DNA of 64,000 nucleotides from Pollutimonas harenae. Lineage in GTDB: Bacteria; Pseudomonadota; Gammaproteobacteria; Burkholderiales; Burkholderiaceae_B. The notes under the pieces were generated by a model, which had not been told where the DNA came from, ran no database searches, and saw only the letters and a program-made list of their open reading frames with translations. The stretch's first letter is position 1. The number at the start of each line of letters is the position of its first letter. Both the position numbers and the translations under genes were made by a program. Shown piece after piece: positions 52,028 to 60,743 of the stretch. Where the stretch lies: assembly GCF_004153685.1 (NCBI RefSeq), contig NZ_SDQD01000001.1, positions 868,001 to 932,000 on the forward strand, given 5' to 3'.

Positions 52028-52911
52028 TGGGGCTGCTGCGCTTTCTTCTGTATGCCTTCCTGACTGCGACGGTCTGCCTGTCTGCGGTGCAGGCCGAGCA
52101 GATTCCGGTGCCCGAGCTCAAGGCCTGGGTCACCGACCAAACCGGCACACTCGATGCATCGACCAAGTCGAGTTTGGAACAAAAGCTGAGCGCGCTTGAA
52201 AAGCGCAAAGGCGCGCAGATAGCGGTGCTGATCGTACCGACCACGGGCGAAGACACAATAGAAAGTTTTGCAAGACGAGTGTTCGATCAATGGCGCATAG
52301 GCCGTGCCAGTGTCGACGATGGGATTTTGCTTTTGGTGGCTAAAGACGACCGGCGGCTGCGCATCGAGGTAGGCTACGGGCTGGAAGGCGCCGTACCCGA
52401 CCTGTTGGCGGGCCGCATCATCCGCGAACAGATCACGCCGCGCTTCAAGCAAGACGACTATACCGGCGGCATCGTCGCCGGGGTCGATAGCCTGACCAAG
52501 CTGGTCGAGGGTGAGCCCTTGCCCGCACCCGCTCCGGGCGCCGTCCAGCAGTCGAATTCCGAAAACGATTCGCCAACAATCATGTTGTTGCCGTTGGCGT
52601 TCATGAGCTTCTTCATGCCAGCCGGTTTTGCGGCCTTCGCAGTGGGGATATTCGTTTACCTGATGTTCCAGAGCGTGATGATAGGCCTGGCGGCCGCCGT
52701 GCTGGCTTTTGTGCTCAGCCGCGTAGGCCGTGTATTCGGTGCCGGTGGCAAAGGAAGCGCGGGCCGTGCCTCACGTCGTGGTGGCGTAATTGGCGGCCTC
52801 GGCGGCGGCATGGGCGGCTTTGGTGGCGGCGGTGGCTTCGGAGGTGGCGGCGGCTTTGGTGGCGGTGGGGGCGGTGGTAGTGGCGGGGGCGGTGCCTCCG
52901 GCAGCTGGTAG
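52027..52911 (+). CDS. TPM-domain membrane protein (YgcG-like)
   Basis: A 294-residue protein with a signal peptide (about 1-23, ending VQAE), a TPM domain (about 30-160: VTDQTGTLDASTKSSLEQKL ... RRLRIEVGYGLEGAVPD), two or three membrane segments (about 178-230), and a low-complexity Gly-rich tail (about 258-294). The TPM domain is periplasmic; some members are phosphatases or assist photosystem repair in plants, but the bacterial role is unclear. It overlaps lemA by 1 bp and precedes a second TPM gene. Confidence 0.85.
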   Translation: MGLLRFLLYAFLTATVCLSAVQAEQIPVPELKAWVTDQTGTLDASTKSSLEQKLSALEKRKGAQIAVLIVPTTGEDTIESFARRVFDQWRIGRASVDDGILLLVAKDDRRLRIEVGYGLEGAVPDLLAGRIIREQITPRFKQDDYTGGIVAGVDSLTKLVEGEPLPAPAPGAVQQSNSENDSPTIMLLPLAFMSFFMPAGFAAFAVGIFVYLMFQSVMIGLAAAVLAFVLSRVGRVFGAGGKGSAGRASRRGGVIGGLGGGMGGFGGGGGFGGGGGFGGGGGGGSGGGGASGSW

Positions 52912-52945
52912 CACAGCCGGTTTTGAATTGACAACAGGAGTCGCC

Positions 52946-53452
52946 GTGCAAGATTCGGGCGCAAAATGGAAACGCATTACCGGTTTGTCCAGCCTCGAGG
53001 GGCAGTGGCTGCGCCGCAAGCACTTTACAGCAGAGGTGCTTGCGCAAATAGGCGAGCACATACGTCTGAGCGAGCAAAGCCATACCGGTGAGCTCATGCT
53101 GGCAGTCGAGGCCGTCAGCCCTGAGCACGAGCCCGACAGCCGGATGCGCGCCCTTGAGGTCTTTGGGCGTTTGCGTGTATGGGACACGCCGCTCAACACA
53201 GGCGTACTGTTATACCTGGCACTCGACCGGCACAGCATACAAATCATTGCCGACCGCGGTATTGCTGCCGCCGACGACTTATGGGAACAGGTAAGCGACC
53301 GTTTACAAAGCCGCTTGCAACAGAAAGACTATGCGGCAGGTGTGCTGGCTGCGGTAGACGACATAGAAAAAATACTGGCAACACGCTGTCCGCCTGTTTC
53401 AGGCCCGCAGGGCAATACCAACGATCTGCCCAACGAGCCAGTATTGCTCTAG
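52946..53452 (+). CDS. Second TPM-domain protein
   Basis: A 168-residue soluble TPM-domain protein starting VQDSGAKWKRITGLSS at GTG 52946, with AGGAG 5 nt upstream. The TPM core is visible in HTGELMLAVEAVSPEHEP and LNTGVLLYLALDRHSIQIIADRGIAA. It lacks a signal peptide and membrane segments, so unlike the first TPM protein it probably stays in the cytoplasm. The longer frame from 52790 runs through the Gly-rich region of the previous gene and is not real. It completes the lemA-TPM-TPM operon. Confidence 0.82.
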   Translation: MQDSGAKWKRITGLSSLEGQWLRRKHFTAEVLAQIGEHIRLSEQSHTGELMLAVEAVSPEHEPDSRMRALEVFGRLRVWDTPLNTGVLLYLALDRHSIQIIADRGIAAADDLWEQVSDRLQSRLQQKDYAAGVLAAVDDIEKILATRCPPVSGPQGNTNDLPNEPVLL

Positions 53453-53477
53453 CTTGATGTAGAAATGGCAGACGTGT

Positions 53478-54863
53478 TTAATCGCGCGCCAGTCTGGCTG
53501 AAAGTGCGTGTGCGACCTCGTTGCGCCGCGCCCCAGGCTGGTAATCATCAGACAATGACGACCATTGCGGTTGGCTGCGGGCTTCTTGCAGCTCATCTGG
53601 CAAGTTGCCTCGTTGCCATGTCCGCATGGTGGTGTCTTCGGCGGCCAGCTCAATAGGCGTTTGCGCCGCATGGCCGCGCCGCTCCAGTGCGTGGACCAGG
53701 GCCAATTGACGCACGGCCAGCAGGCGCAAGACGGCATCGTCGGCGCTGATTTCCTGGTAGCCCTTCAAGCGGCCCAGTACCCGTTTGCCCAGCTTGTCGG
53801 CACCCTGCCAGAGCCCGCCTGCGGCGGCACCCAACAGCGTTGCCGTACCCAGGCTCAGGCCAGCGGTAAAGGCGTCAAGTGTGGCGCCAGCCATGGCTCC
53901 GGCGGCCATGCCTTTGCCCACCTGTATGCCGACGTCTTTCAGTGCCTGCGGATGGAATAAGTCCATGCCCCAGCGTTCGCCTTCCAGAGGCAGCGTATGG
54001 GCGGGGAAGTCGCGCGTGCTGAAGTTGTAGCGTTTGAGCAGGGCACGCACGCAAGCGCTTTCCCGCTCCCGTAGCTTGCGTCGCAGCAGTGTGGTGGTGT
54101 CATCCAGCGCGGCCTGTTCGGGTTCGCTGGCAAGACGCCACGCGGCAGCGTCGATCAGCAACTCGGCAATCAGGCGCAGCGCATCGGTGTGACGTATGCT
54201 GCGTTGCTCTGCCACATCGTGCTTGAGTGCCTGCAGCAGGGCGGCATGCTGGTCCATCAGCAGCGCCAGTTTGTCGTACAGCTGAGCCTCCCCGTCCAGG
54301 GCCGGTGCGATGGTGTCGAATTCCACCATGGCGTGCAGGCCCAGCCTGGCCAATGTTTCGCGCCAGGACGCGAGTCGCTGGCCGGGACTGCTGGTGAAGT
54401 TCAGTACAGGCAGCAACGGGTGACCGCAGTTCGCCAGTATGCTCAATTCGTCTTTGTGCTTGCCCAGCACGGGATCGCGTACATCGACCACATACAGGCC
54501 TGCGTCGCAATCCAGTAGTTTCTGCAATACGCGAGCTTCTTGTTCGAAGCGGCGGCGGCTTTCTGGACTGTGCAGAAAACGGCGGATGCGCTCGGGCCCA
54601 TCCAGTCGTTCGCTGGGGGGGGCCAGTACGTCCAGGTAATCCAGTAATGCAATACCGTCTTCCATGCCAGGGGTGTCGTACAGCTCGACCATCACCACAC
54701 CGTCGGCCAACAGCCGGGCGCCTTCCACATGACGCGTCGTGCCCGGATTGTCGTCTACTTTCCCGAAGCTGGCGTCGCGCGTCAGCGTGCGCAGCAATGA
54801 GGTCTTGCCCGTATTGGTGTGGCCCACGACGGCCAGGCGCAAAATCTGGTCATGACCGGGCAT
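53478..54863 (-). CDS. GTPase with DUF3482 C-terminal domain
   Basis: A 461-residue GTP-binding protein starting MPGHDQILRLAVVGHTNTGK. G1 is GHTNTGKTS (14-22) and G3 is LYDTPGMED; the G4 motif NKxD is not seen, and LNFTSSPG occupies its place. The C-terminal DUF3482 region includes a long hydrophobic Gly/Ala stretch (GKGMAAGAMAGATLDAFTAG and following residues, about 330-375) that could insert in a membrane. It overlaps the DUF2868 gene by 14 bp. It looks like a membrane-associated GTPase acting with the DUF2868 protein; the process is unknown. Confidence 0.8.
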   Translation of the reverse strand: MPGHDQILRLAVVGHTNTGKTSLLRTLTRDASFGKVDDNPGTTRHVEGARLLADGVVMVELYDTPGMEDGIALLDYLDVLAPPSERLDGPERIRRFLHSPESRRRFEQEARVLQKLLDCDAGLYVVDVRDPVLGKHKDELSILANCGHPLLPVLNFTSSPGQRLASWRETLARLGLHAMVEFDTIAPALDGEAQLYDKLALLMDQHAALLQALKHDVAEQRSIRHTDALRLIAELLIDAAAWRLASEPEQAALDDTTTLLRRKLRERESACVRALLKRYNFSTRDFPAHTLPLEGERWGMDLFHPQALKDVGIQVGKGMAAGAMAGATLDAFTAGLSLGTATLLGAAAGGLWQGADKLGKRVLGRLKGYQEISADDAVLRLLAVRQLALVHALERRGHAAQTPIELAAEDTTMRTWQRGNLPDELQEARSQPQWSSLSDDYQPGARRNEVAHALSARLARD

Positions 54864-56307
54864 GGGCCTCGCCTCTTGTATGTTCGCTGGATGGGTCCTG
54901 AGCCAGCCATGCAAGGGCGGCGGGCAGCTCGACAAGCAGTTGTTCTGCACTGAAACCCGCAGCCTGCAGCATGGTCAGCCAGACGGCAAGCCGGGTATCG
55001 CCGGTAGCCGCCGGCTGCGCAACCAGCGCGATACGTGCCTGGACGGCCAGATTGGCCAAGTCTGCCAGCAAGGCGATGGTGCCGCGATCAGGGGTTTGCT
55101 GCGGGTCACATACCAGCAGCAGTTTGCCGGCGGCCTGCTCTTGCAGGCTGTCCAGCAAAGCCTTGCGCTGTGCCCGGTTGTCGATGATGCCGGCATCGGC
55201 CACCGTTGCCGCCAGCGATTCAGGTGGCCAGGGGGTTTCGGGCGAGAGTTCTATGCCGGCCAGAACGGCCTGGCCTGGCTGATGCCGCACGGATGTGTGC
55301 TGATGCACGTGCGCCTGAACACCGGATCCCTCAGGAGCATCAATGCCAGTATTTTCGCTGCTTGGGGCAAGACGGTCGCGCAGCTCGGCATAGCCAGGCA
55401 GGCGAATGTCGGGCGCCAGCCTGGACATGGCTTTGCTGATGGGAACCAGGCTGAGCGCCAGGGCCAGCAGCCGTGGCAGCAGGCCATAAACCACCAGGCA
55501 GCCTATCAGCCAGCCAGACCATAAGCTTTGTGCCGCGTCAGGCAGTACATGTTGACCGTCACTGATGCGTATGAGGGCTTCGGGCGGCATGGAGAATCCC
55601 AACAAGCCGGGCAAGCTGCCCAGCCAGCTTGTGATGGCAACAAAAGCGTCGGGCGACAGCAGGGTGGTTTCCCAATTGAATTGATAGCGCCGGGCCGACA
55701 GCAAAGCCAGTAAGGTGACCAGCATGCCGCCCAGTGCCAGCAACCATAGCCCATGGCTGATACCACCCAGAAGCCAGCGCAATGCCTGGTTGCGGCTAAG
55801 CATTTCTATGAGCGCGCGCGGTGCCAGTGCCGCATCGGGACCGCGCGCCAGCTTGCGCGTCAACCATAGCCAGGCTTCGCCCAACCAGGCGCCGCCATGG
55901 CTTTTGAATAAAAAACTGAGCAGCCAGAATATAAATGCGATTGTGTTCAGGCCCAGCAAAGCCACCACAGCCAACAGCAGGTTGACCGGACGGCTGCCAT
56001 CACCCAGGGCACCCAGCGCGACGCCTATGCCGCTAGCCAGGGCCAGCATACACAACACTGCCAGGGCTAGCCTGGAGCCCTGCATCCATTTGTTTATCAG
56101 TTGATCCAGCTTGTCGCGCTTACCCAGATAATGGGCACGCAGCAAGATTTTGTCGACCAGGTTGTGGCCTTCTTGCCGAGCTCGACGCACTTCGGTGGCG
56201 TCTTCCAGTGGCCCCCACAGGGCTTCGCGCAGGCGCAGGGTTTCGGCCAGCCAGCAGGCCTTGAAGTGGGCCTTGCCCCCCATGTTGCCTGTGTATGGTT
56301 CAGGCAT
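54850..56307 (-). CDS. DUF2868 membrane protein
   Basis: About 485 residues. The N-terminus carries the family pattern WLAETLRLREALWGPLEDATEVRRAR, then several membrane segments (about 75-130, 175-200 and 255-290 in this numbering), and a C-terminal soluble domain. It is translated with the GTPase gene (14-bp overlap) and follows the DUF1232 gene. Several starts are possible: 56346, 56307 and 56283; none has a clear ribosome-binding site, and 56307 is chosen arbitrarily among them. Function is unknown, but the pairing with the DUF3482 GTPase suggests a common complex. Confidence 0.78.
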   Translation of the reverse strand: MPEPYTGNMGGKAHFKACWLAETLRLREALWGPLEDATEVRRARQEGHNLVDKILLRAHYLGKRDKLDQLINKWMQGSRLALAVLCMLALASGIGVALGALGDGSRPVNLLLAVVALLGLNTIAFIFWLLSFLFKSHGGAWLGEAWLWLTRKLARGPDAALAPRALIEMLSRNQALRWLLGGISHGLWLLALGGMLVTLLALLSARRYQFNWETTLLSPDAFVAITSWLGSLPGLLGFSMPPEALIRISDGQHVLPDAAQSLWSGWLIGCLVVYGLLPRLLALALSLVPISKAMSRLAPDIRLPGYAELRDRLAPSSENTGIDAPEGSGVQAHVHQHTSVRHQPGQAVLAGIELSPETPWPPESLAATVADAGIIDNRAQRKALLDSLQEQAAGKLLLVCDPQQTPDRGTIALLADLANLAVQARIALVAQPAATGDTRLAVWLTMLQAAGFSAEQLLVELPAALAWLAQDPSSEHTRGEAHARS

Positions 56308-56668
56308 CTGTATAGGCGTTGGCCGCGGACGTGCCGAACCAGTCATTCAGCTTGCGATGTGCTTGCGCCTTGACGTCGGGAGTGATGTAGAAGGCCACTG
56401 TAGCCAGTGCCGCCGCCATGATGCCCAGGTCGTCGGTGTAACCGACCAGCGGAGCCAGGTCCGGGATGGTGTCCAGTGGAAAAATAAAATAGCCCAAAGC
56501 GCCGTACATGACACGTTTGGCCCATTTGGGTGTATTGGGACTTTGTACGGCGTAATACAAATACAGTGCTTTTTCGAGCACGCCGCGACTGACGGACTGG
56601 GCGCGCGGCCCCAGTTTTTGCCAGAATCGGCCAGGTGTATAAAAGTGTTGATACCTTGAATGCTTCAT
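56300..56668 (-). CDS. DUF1232 (YkvA-like) protein
   Basis: A 122-residue protein starting MKHSRYQHFYTPGRFW. The DUF1232 core is visible: KRVMYGALGYFIFPLDTIPDLAPLVGYTDDLGIM, a hydrophobic hairpin with the conserved DxxPD..P..G..DD pattern. It is likely membrane-associated. GGGGG lies 4 nt before ATG 56668. It overlaps the DUF2868 gene start region and heads the DUF1232-DUF2868-GTPase operon. Function unknown. Confidence 0.8.
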   Translation of the reverse strand: MKHSRYQHFYTPGRFWQKLGPRAQSVSRGVLEKALYLYYAVQSPNTPKWAKRVMYGALGYFIFPLDTIPDLAPLVGYTDDLGIMAAALATVAFYITPDVKAQAHRKLNDWFGTSAANAYTDA

Positions 56669-56740
56669 GATGCCCCCGGGCAACAGTATGGAATTTACAA
56701 CTATTGTATCGGTCGTTGCCCAGGGGTGTGTAAGGCTTCC

Positions 56741-56992
56741 TTACCCACGCTTTTTGGCGATCAGCCCGTAAATGAACAAGACAATAATGGCGCCGATGAT
56801 GGAGCCTATCCAGCCTGCTCCTTGGCCCGGCTGATAAAAGCCCAGCGCACCACCCAGGTAGCCAGCGACGACCGAACCGATAATACCCAGAATAATAGTC
56901 ATGATAATGCCCAGCTTTTGATCTCCAGGCATGATGGCCCGTGCCAACAGACCCACGATGAAGCCCACAACAATCATGCTGATGATACCCAT
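56741..56992 (-). CDS. GlsB/YeaQ/YmgE-family stress membrane protein
   Basis: An 83-residue membrane protein with three hydrophobic segments and the transglycosylase-associated pattern GIISMIVVGFIVGLLARAIMPG ... AGWIGSIIGAIIVLFIYGLI. Such proteins are induced by stress in many bacteria; the molecular role is unknown. The start at 56992 (MGIISM) fits the family; an earlier ATG at 57028 adds twelve residues. Confidence 0.8.
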   Translation of the reverse strand: MGIISMIVVGFIVGLLARAIMPGDQKLGIIMTIILGIIGSVVAGYLGGALGFYQPGQGAGWIGSIIGAIIVLFIYGLIAKKRG

Positions 56993-57159
56993 GGTGATTT
57001 GTATCCTTATAAAGAAGTAAGCCCACAATAAGCAGCGGAACGCTTATTGCCGTTTGGGTGCCCACTGGGCCACCCAGCTAAATAATAGGGAGGGGACGGC
57101 ATGACGTCCACTGCGCTGCATCGAATTTGGTATCAAAACGTTAGGTGGCAGCAGATTTG

Positions 57160-58746
57160 TTATGGCATTACCACACTACGGATGTCCAGCGTGTTGTCTG
57201 CGCGTGGCGTCAGGGTGATGTCTGCGCGTGCGCCCCACACCATGGGCGGCTGGTGTAGCGGCAAATAGCTGTAATCGTTTCGTAGCATGGAAAAGGCTTC
57301 CCTGATCATGATGTTGCGACGAACATGATCGGCCTCGATCCCAATCTTGTACGTTAGCGCGTCAATTTCTTGATTGCAGTATCCGCCGCGGTTCAATCGC
57401 CCTGCGCCCGTGCTGCTGTCGCGGCATGCAACCAGCGCATATAAGACACGGCCTGCGTCCAATGTTGCGGGCGCCCAACTTTGCAAGTGCAGACCAGCAT
57501 CCTGGGGTGGTGCAATGCCGTTTTCAGACCCGTTTTCGGCGTCGGGCGAGGTGGCCAATTCGACTTGAATGTTGATAGCGGACAGCATGTCGGCGATAGC
57601 CTGGCAAATGGCTTGGTCATCGGCGTAGTGATCTGCGGGGCAAGCAAGCCGAATGCTGAAACTGTCGAGATAGCCCGCATCGAGCAGCAGCTTCCTGGCC
57701 CGGTCAATATCGATCCTGTGCGGTGCACTGAAAGAAGCATCATAGCCATTGACCTGTGGAGCAATAAGAGTCCCCGTCGGTTTGGCCCTTCCGCCCATGA
57801 TGTTCTGGCTGATGGCCTGTGTATCTATGGCCAGACTGATGGCTTGGCGTACCCGCTTGTCCTTCAGCGGATTCTTGTCGCTGACGCTGGAATAGGGAAG
57901 TTTGCTATGTTGCAGGTCCATGCTGATAAACAGGACGCGAGCCTGAGGCCTGCTGAGGATCCGCATGCCGGATGCCTTTTCAAGCTGCGGCACACTTTGC
58001 AAGGGTACGGGCATGACGATGTCCATTTTGCCTTCCAGCAATGCCGAGATACGAGCCGAGGCCTGCTTCATGGGTTGGAACATGATCTTGTCTACATTGC
58101 CGGGCATGTTGTGGTGCCAGTACTCAGGGTAGCGCTTGAGCGTGGTTTGGCCACGAGGTTGGCGTTTGACCACCATAAAGGGGCCCGTGCCATTTTCATG
58201 CAAGCTGGCATGGGGGCTGGCCACTTGCTCAGCCTGTTTTTGCTCGGCCCAGCGCTTGCTCATGATGGGCAGTTGGGTCCAGTCGCGCGGCAGTATCGGA
58301 TTGTGGCGCGAGGTGGTCACCTCGATGGTGTAATCGTCTATTTTGCGGACTGCTGTCGCCTTGGCGCCTGCATCTTTTATCGCAGACCCGTCTGACTGGC
58401 TGCGTTGCCATGAAAAGAGGACGTCATCGGCGGTAAAGTGGTTGCCGTCGTGAAAGCTCACCCCCTTGCGTAAATGAAATACCCACTTGGTGGGTTCAGA
58501 CTGCTCCCAGCTTTCAGCCAGCATGGGAACCAGCTTCAGGTCTTGGTCGAAGCCGGTCAGGGCCTCGTAAAACCAGCCTTGCACACCCACTGTAAACGCA
58601 TCGTTGGATGCCATGGGGTCGAGTGAGACCAGGTCGCTCTGATGTGACCAGCGCAGTGTTTTGGGCTCGGCTAGTGCCGTGCTGATCAGGCCCAATGCCA
58701 GTACGACGGCAAGCGAAAAGTGCTGGAAAGGCAGGGCCAGCCTCAT
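57160..58746 (-). CDS. Peptide-type ABC transporter substrate-binding protein (SBP family 5)
   Basis: A 528-residue periplasmic binding protein with signal peptide (about 1-26, ending STALAE). It has the family-5 pattern LVSLDPMASNDAFTVGVQGWFYEALTGFD and KWVFHLRKGVSFHDGNHFTADDVLFSW, as in DppA/OppA. No permease or ATPase genes are nearby, so it is an orphan receptor. Start 58746 is chosen for the signal peptide; a frame from 58923 adds a region without family similarity. Ligand unknown. Confidence 0.88.
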   Translation of the reverse strand: MRLALPFQHFSLAVVLALGLISTALAEPKTLRWSHQSDLVSLDPMASNDAFTVGVQGWFYEALTGFDQDLKLVPMLAESWEQSEPTKWVFHLRKGVSFHDGNHFTADDVLFSWQRSQSDGSAIKDAGAKATAVRKIDDYTIEVTTSRHNPILPRDWTQLPIMSKRWAEQKQAEQVASPHASLHENGTGPFMVVKRQPRGQTTLKRYPEYWHHNMPGNVDKIMFQPMKQASARISALLEGKMDIVMPVPLQSVPQLEKASGMRILSRPQARVLFISMDLQHSKLPYSSVSDKNPLKDKRVRQAISLAIDTQAISQNIMGGRAKPTGTLIAPQVNGYDASFSAPHRIDIDRARKLLLDAGYLDSFSIRLACPADHYADDQAICQAIADMLSAINIQVELATSPDAENGSENGIAPPQDAGLHLQSWAPATLDAGRVLYALVACRDSSTGAGRLNRGGYCNQEIDALTYKIGIEADHVRRNIMIREAFSMLRNDYSYLPLHQPPMVWGARADITLTPRADNTLDIRSVVMP

Positions 58747-58950
58747 GCTTGCGGACCTACGGGGTTTTTTATGAACTGTTCCAGCAATAGAGGTCTCACA
58801 GCCATGCTCTCCGGCGGTACAAGGGGTGATGGTCAGACAACGATAATAGCCAGTTCGGATTTTATGCGTCAATGGTCCTGCCAGGCCCCATGTCAGGATA
58901 AATGCGATTAAGCTGGAGGCCATATTTCCATTGCGCCAGCCAGGACACGC

Positions 58951-59529
58951 ATGCTCGCCCCATCGACTCGCCCCATCGCCACGCCGGACCGCTCATCGCA
59001 ACGTCTTTTCTTTGCCTTGTGGCCTTCGGCGGCTGATGCCGAGCGCATCATGGCCTGGGTACACCAAGCACATAAGGCCGTTGGTGGACGTACGATGCGC
59101 GTCGATACCCTGCACCTGACCTTAGCCTTCCTGGGCAGCACACCTTTTGATCGCGTCCAGGCCTTGGTACAGGCTGCGCCCTTATGGTCAGCGCCTGTTG
59201 GGCCCGTGACGCTACGCCGCTTCGGCCGTTTTGCCGGGCCACGCGTCGTATGGGCCGGCCCCGGAGAGGAAGACAGCCTGTCATGGCTGAGCCACTTGCA
59301 TGACGATTTGTGGTGTCGCTTGCAGGCCTTGGGCTGGCAGCGGCCCGATAGCCCCTTCAGGCCGCACGTCTCGCTGTTGCGCAAAGCCGGTCCGGGCGAC
59401 CTGGCTGCCTTGCATAGACCGTCTCTGGCATGGATGCCCGAGCAGTGCGTACTGGTGGCTTCGCAGCCTACAGAGAGCGGCTCGACCTATCAGGCGCTGG
59501 CTCGCATGCCGCTTCAAGGCCTGTCATAG
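58951..59529 (+). CDS. thpR: RNA 2',3'-cyclic phosphodiesterase (2H family)
   Basis: A 192-residue 2H phosphoesterase. The two catalytic HxT/S motifs are H55-L-T (LHLTLAFLG) and H139-V-S (RPHVSLLRKAG). It starts with SQRLFFALWPSAADAERI after a short extension. It opens 2',3'-cyclic phosphates on RNA, formerly called 2'-5' RNA ligase LigT. It stands alone, divergent from the binding protein. Confidence 0.9.
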   Translation: MLAPSTRPIATPDRSSQRLFFALWPSAADAERIMAWVHQAHKAVGGRTMRVDTLHLTLAFLGSTPFDRVQALVQAAPLWSAPVGPVTLRRFGRFAGPRVVWAGPGEEDSLSWLSHLHDDLWCRLQALGWQRPDSPFRPHVSLLRKAGPGDLAALHRPSLAWMPEQCVLVASQPTESGSTYQALARMPLQGLS

Positions 59530-59603
59530 TGGCAGGATATCGTGGTCCCCGGCGCTAATGCTAGACTGGTTTTCAGCTTAAGACTTTGCAAGGGCAACCC
59601 CAC

Positions 59604-59936
59604 ATGGCAGCATTTCTTCCCGCATTGAAAATCGCGCTTCCTTACATCACACAGATTGTGACTGCGGCCGCACCCATGTTTACGTCCCGATCAGCCGGCG
59701 GCAAACAGGACGAAATCATTCCGCAGCAAATACGCGAGCTGCAAGAGGCCGTTACCAACAACGCCGAGTCGGTCAAAGGGCTGGCCACACAATGGAAGGG
59801 CACCATAGAAAACATAGACGCCGCAGCCAGCCGGATGCAGCAGGAAATCGTCGTGCTCAGGCGGCTGGTGTATTGTTCAACTGCCATCGCAGTGGTGGCC
59901 AGTTTGCTGGCGGTGGTTGCGGTGGTGGGGCGATAG
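59604..59936 (+). CDS. Small membrane-anchored protein of unknown function
   Basis: A 110-residue protein starting MAAFLPALKIALPYITQIV with an amphipathic N-terminus, a helical middle (about 45-80, coiled-coil-like, IRELQEAVTNNAESVKGLA) and a C-terminal membrane segment (about 88-110). AAGGG lies 9 nt before the ATG. It resembles small conserved betaproteobacterial proteins of unknown role. It converges with the Nudix gene 23 bp away. Confidence 0.6.
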   Translation: MAAFLPALKIALPYITQIVTAAAPMFTSRSAGGKQDEIIPQQIRELQEAVTNNAESVKGLATQWKGTIENIDAAASRMQQEIVVLRRLVYCSTAIAVVASLLAVVAVVGR

Positions 59937-59959
59937 CTTACATGCCGCGCTACGCGGCT

Positions 59960-60550
59960 TTAGCCGTGGCCTGATGCTTGCCAGTCCAGCTTCCATGCGC
60001 CCGACAAGACATTTTGCAGCCATAGCATGCAGGTCAGTGTCTTGGCATCAGTCACCTTGCCATCGCGGCAGGCTTGCGTTAACGCTGCGATGTGCTCTGT
60101 ACGTACCTCGAGGAACTCATCACTGTCCAGTTGCGCGGCACCGGCGTGTAGATTGCGCGCAAAGAAAATATGAATGATCTCGGTTGAATAGGCAATGGCC
60201 AGGTGCATGGCGCCCGCGTAGGCCCACTGATCGGCCACATAACCCGTTTCTTCCTGCAGTTCGCGCTTGGCGCACACCAAGGGATCTTCGCCCGGGTCCA
60301 GCTTGCCGGCGGGAAACTCCAGCATCACGCGCTCTACCGGATAGCGGAACTGCCGCTCGAGAATGACGTGTTCGTCATCCAGCATGGGAATAATCACTAC
60401 TGCCCCCGGGTGCACGACGTACTCGCGCTTGGCGCTGCGTCCGTCGGGCAGGCGCACCGTATCGCGTCTGGCCTTCAGGAAGCCGCCATCAACCAGCGTT
60501 TCGCTGTGGATCAGGGTTTCAATCAAGTGGTCGTCGGTGACTTGGGTCAT
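59960..60550 (-). CDS. Nudix hydrolase (ADP-ribose pyrophosphatase type)
   Basis: A 196-residue Nudix enzyme with an intact box spanning GKLDPGEDPLVCAKRELQEE followed by TGY (consensus G-x5-E-x7-REUxEExGU). The N-terminal beta-domain and EFPAGKLDPGE fit the ADP-ribose/NDP-sugar pyrophosphatase subgroup (NudF). It cleaves nucleoside-diphosphate-linked compounds in the cytoplasm. Confidence 0.88.
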   Translation of the reverse strand: MTQVTDDHLIETLIHSETLVDGGFLKARRDTVRLPDGRSAKREYVVHPGAVVIIPMLDDEHVILERQFRYPVERVMLEFPAGKLDPGEDPLVCAKRELQEETGYVADQWAYAGAMHLAIAYSTEIIHIFFARNLHAGAAQLDSDEFLEVRTEHIAALTQACRDGKVTDAKTLTCMLWLQNVLSGAWKLDWQASGHG

Positions 60551-60646
60551 GGTGGTCGCTAATGGGCAAGACGATTTTCAAGCATACAGCGGAATCATGT
60601 CATTCATGTTCAGCCTCTTTTGATCCCCCGATTCTAGTAAACCATG

Positions 60647-60693
60647 AGTTCACAATATGAAAGTTAATATAATTTTGTATTGTGATGTGAACT
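60647..60693 (+). promoter_or_regulatory. Promoter and inverted-repeat operator of the cupin-transporter operon
   Basis: AGTTCAC (60647-60653) pairs with GTGAACT (60687-60693), and CACAATA (60651-60657) with TATTGTG (60678-60684). A consensus -10 TATAAT lies between the arms at 60668-60673; the matching -35 is poor, which suggests an activator. No regulator gene is adjacent in the window. Confidence 0.5.
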
Positions 60694-60743
60694 AATTGGA
60701 TTGAGACTCCTGTTGAACCAGTACAAGCACAAGGAGACAACTA

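Noticed and set aside
52799-52911. Tandem GGCGGC-like repeats as a DNA repeat element
   Set aside because: They encode the low-complexity Gly-rich tail of the TPM protein, a common feature of this family.
52790-52945. Early part of the second TPM frame
   Set aside because: It reads the Gly-rich tail of the first TPM gene in another frame; a GTG with AGGAG at 52946 is the better start.
60647-60693. Another site of the GTTCT-N7-AGAAC regulon
   Set aside because: The arms are GTTCAC/GTGAAC with different spacing, so it is not the same operator.
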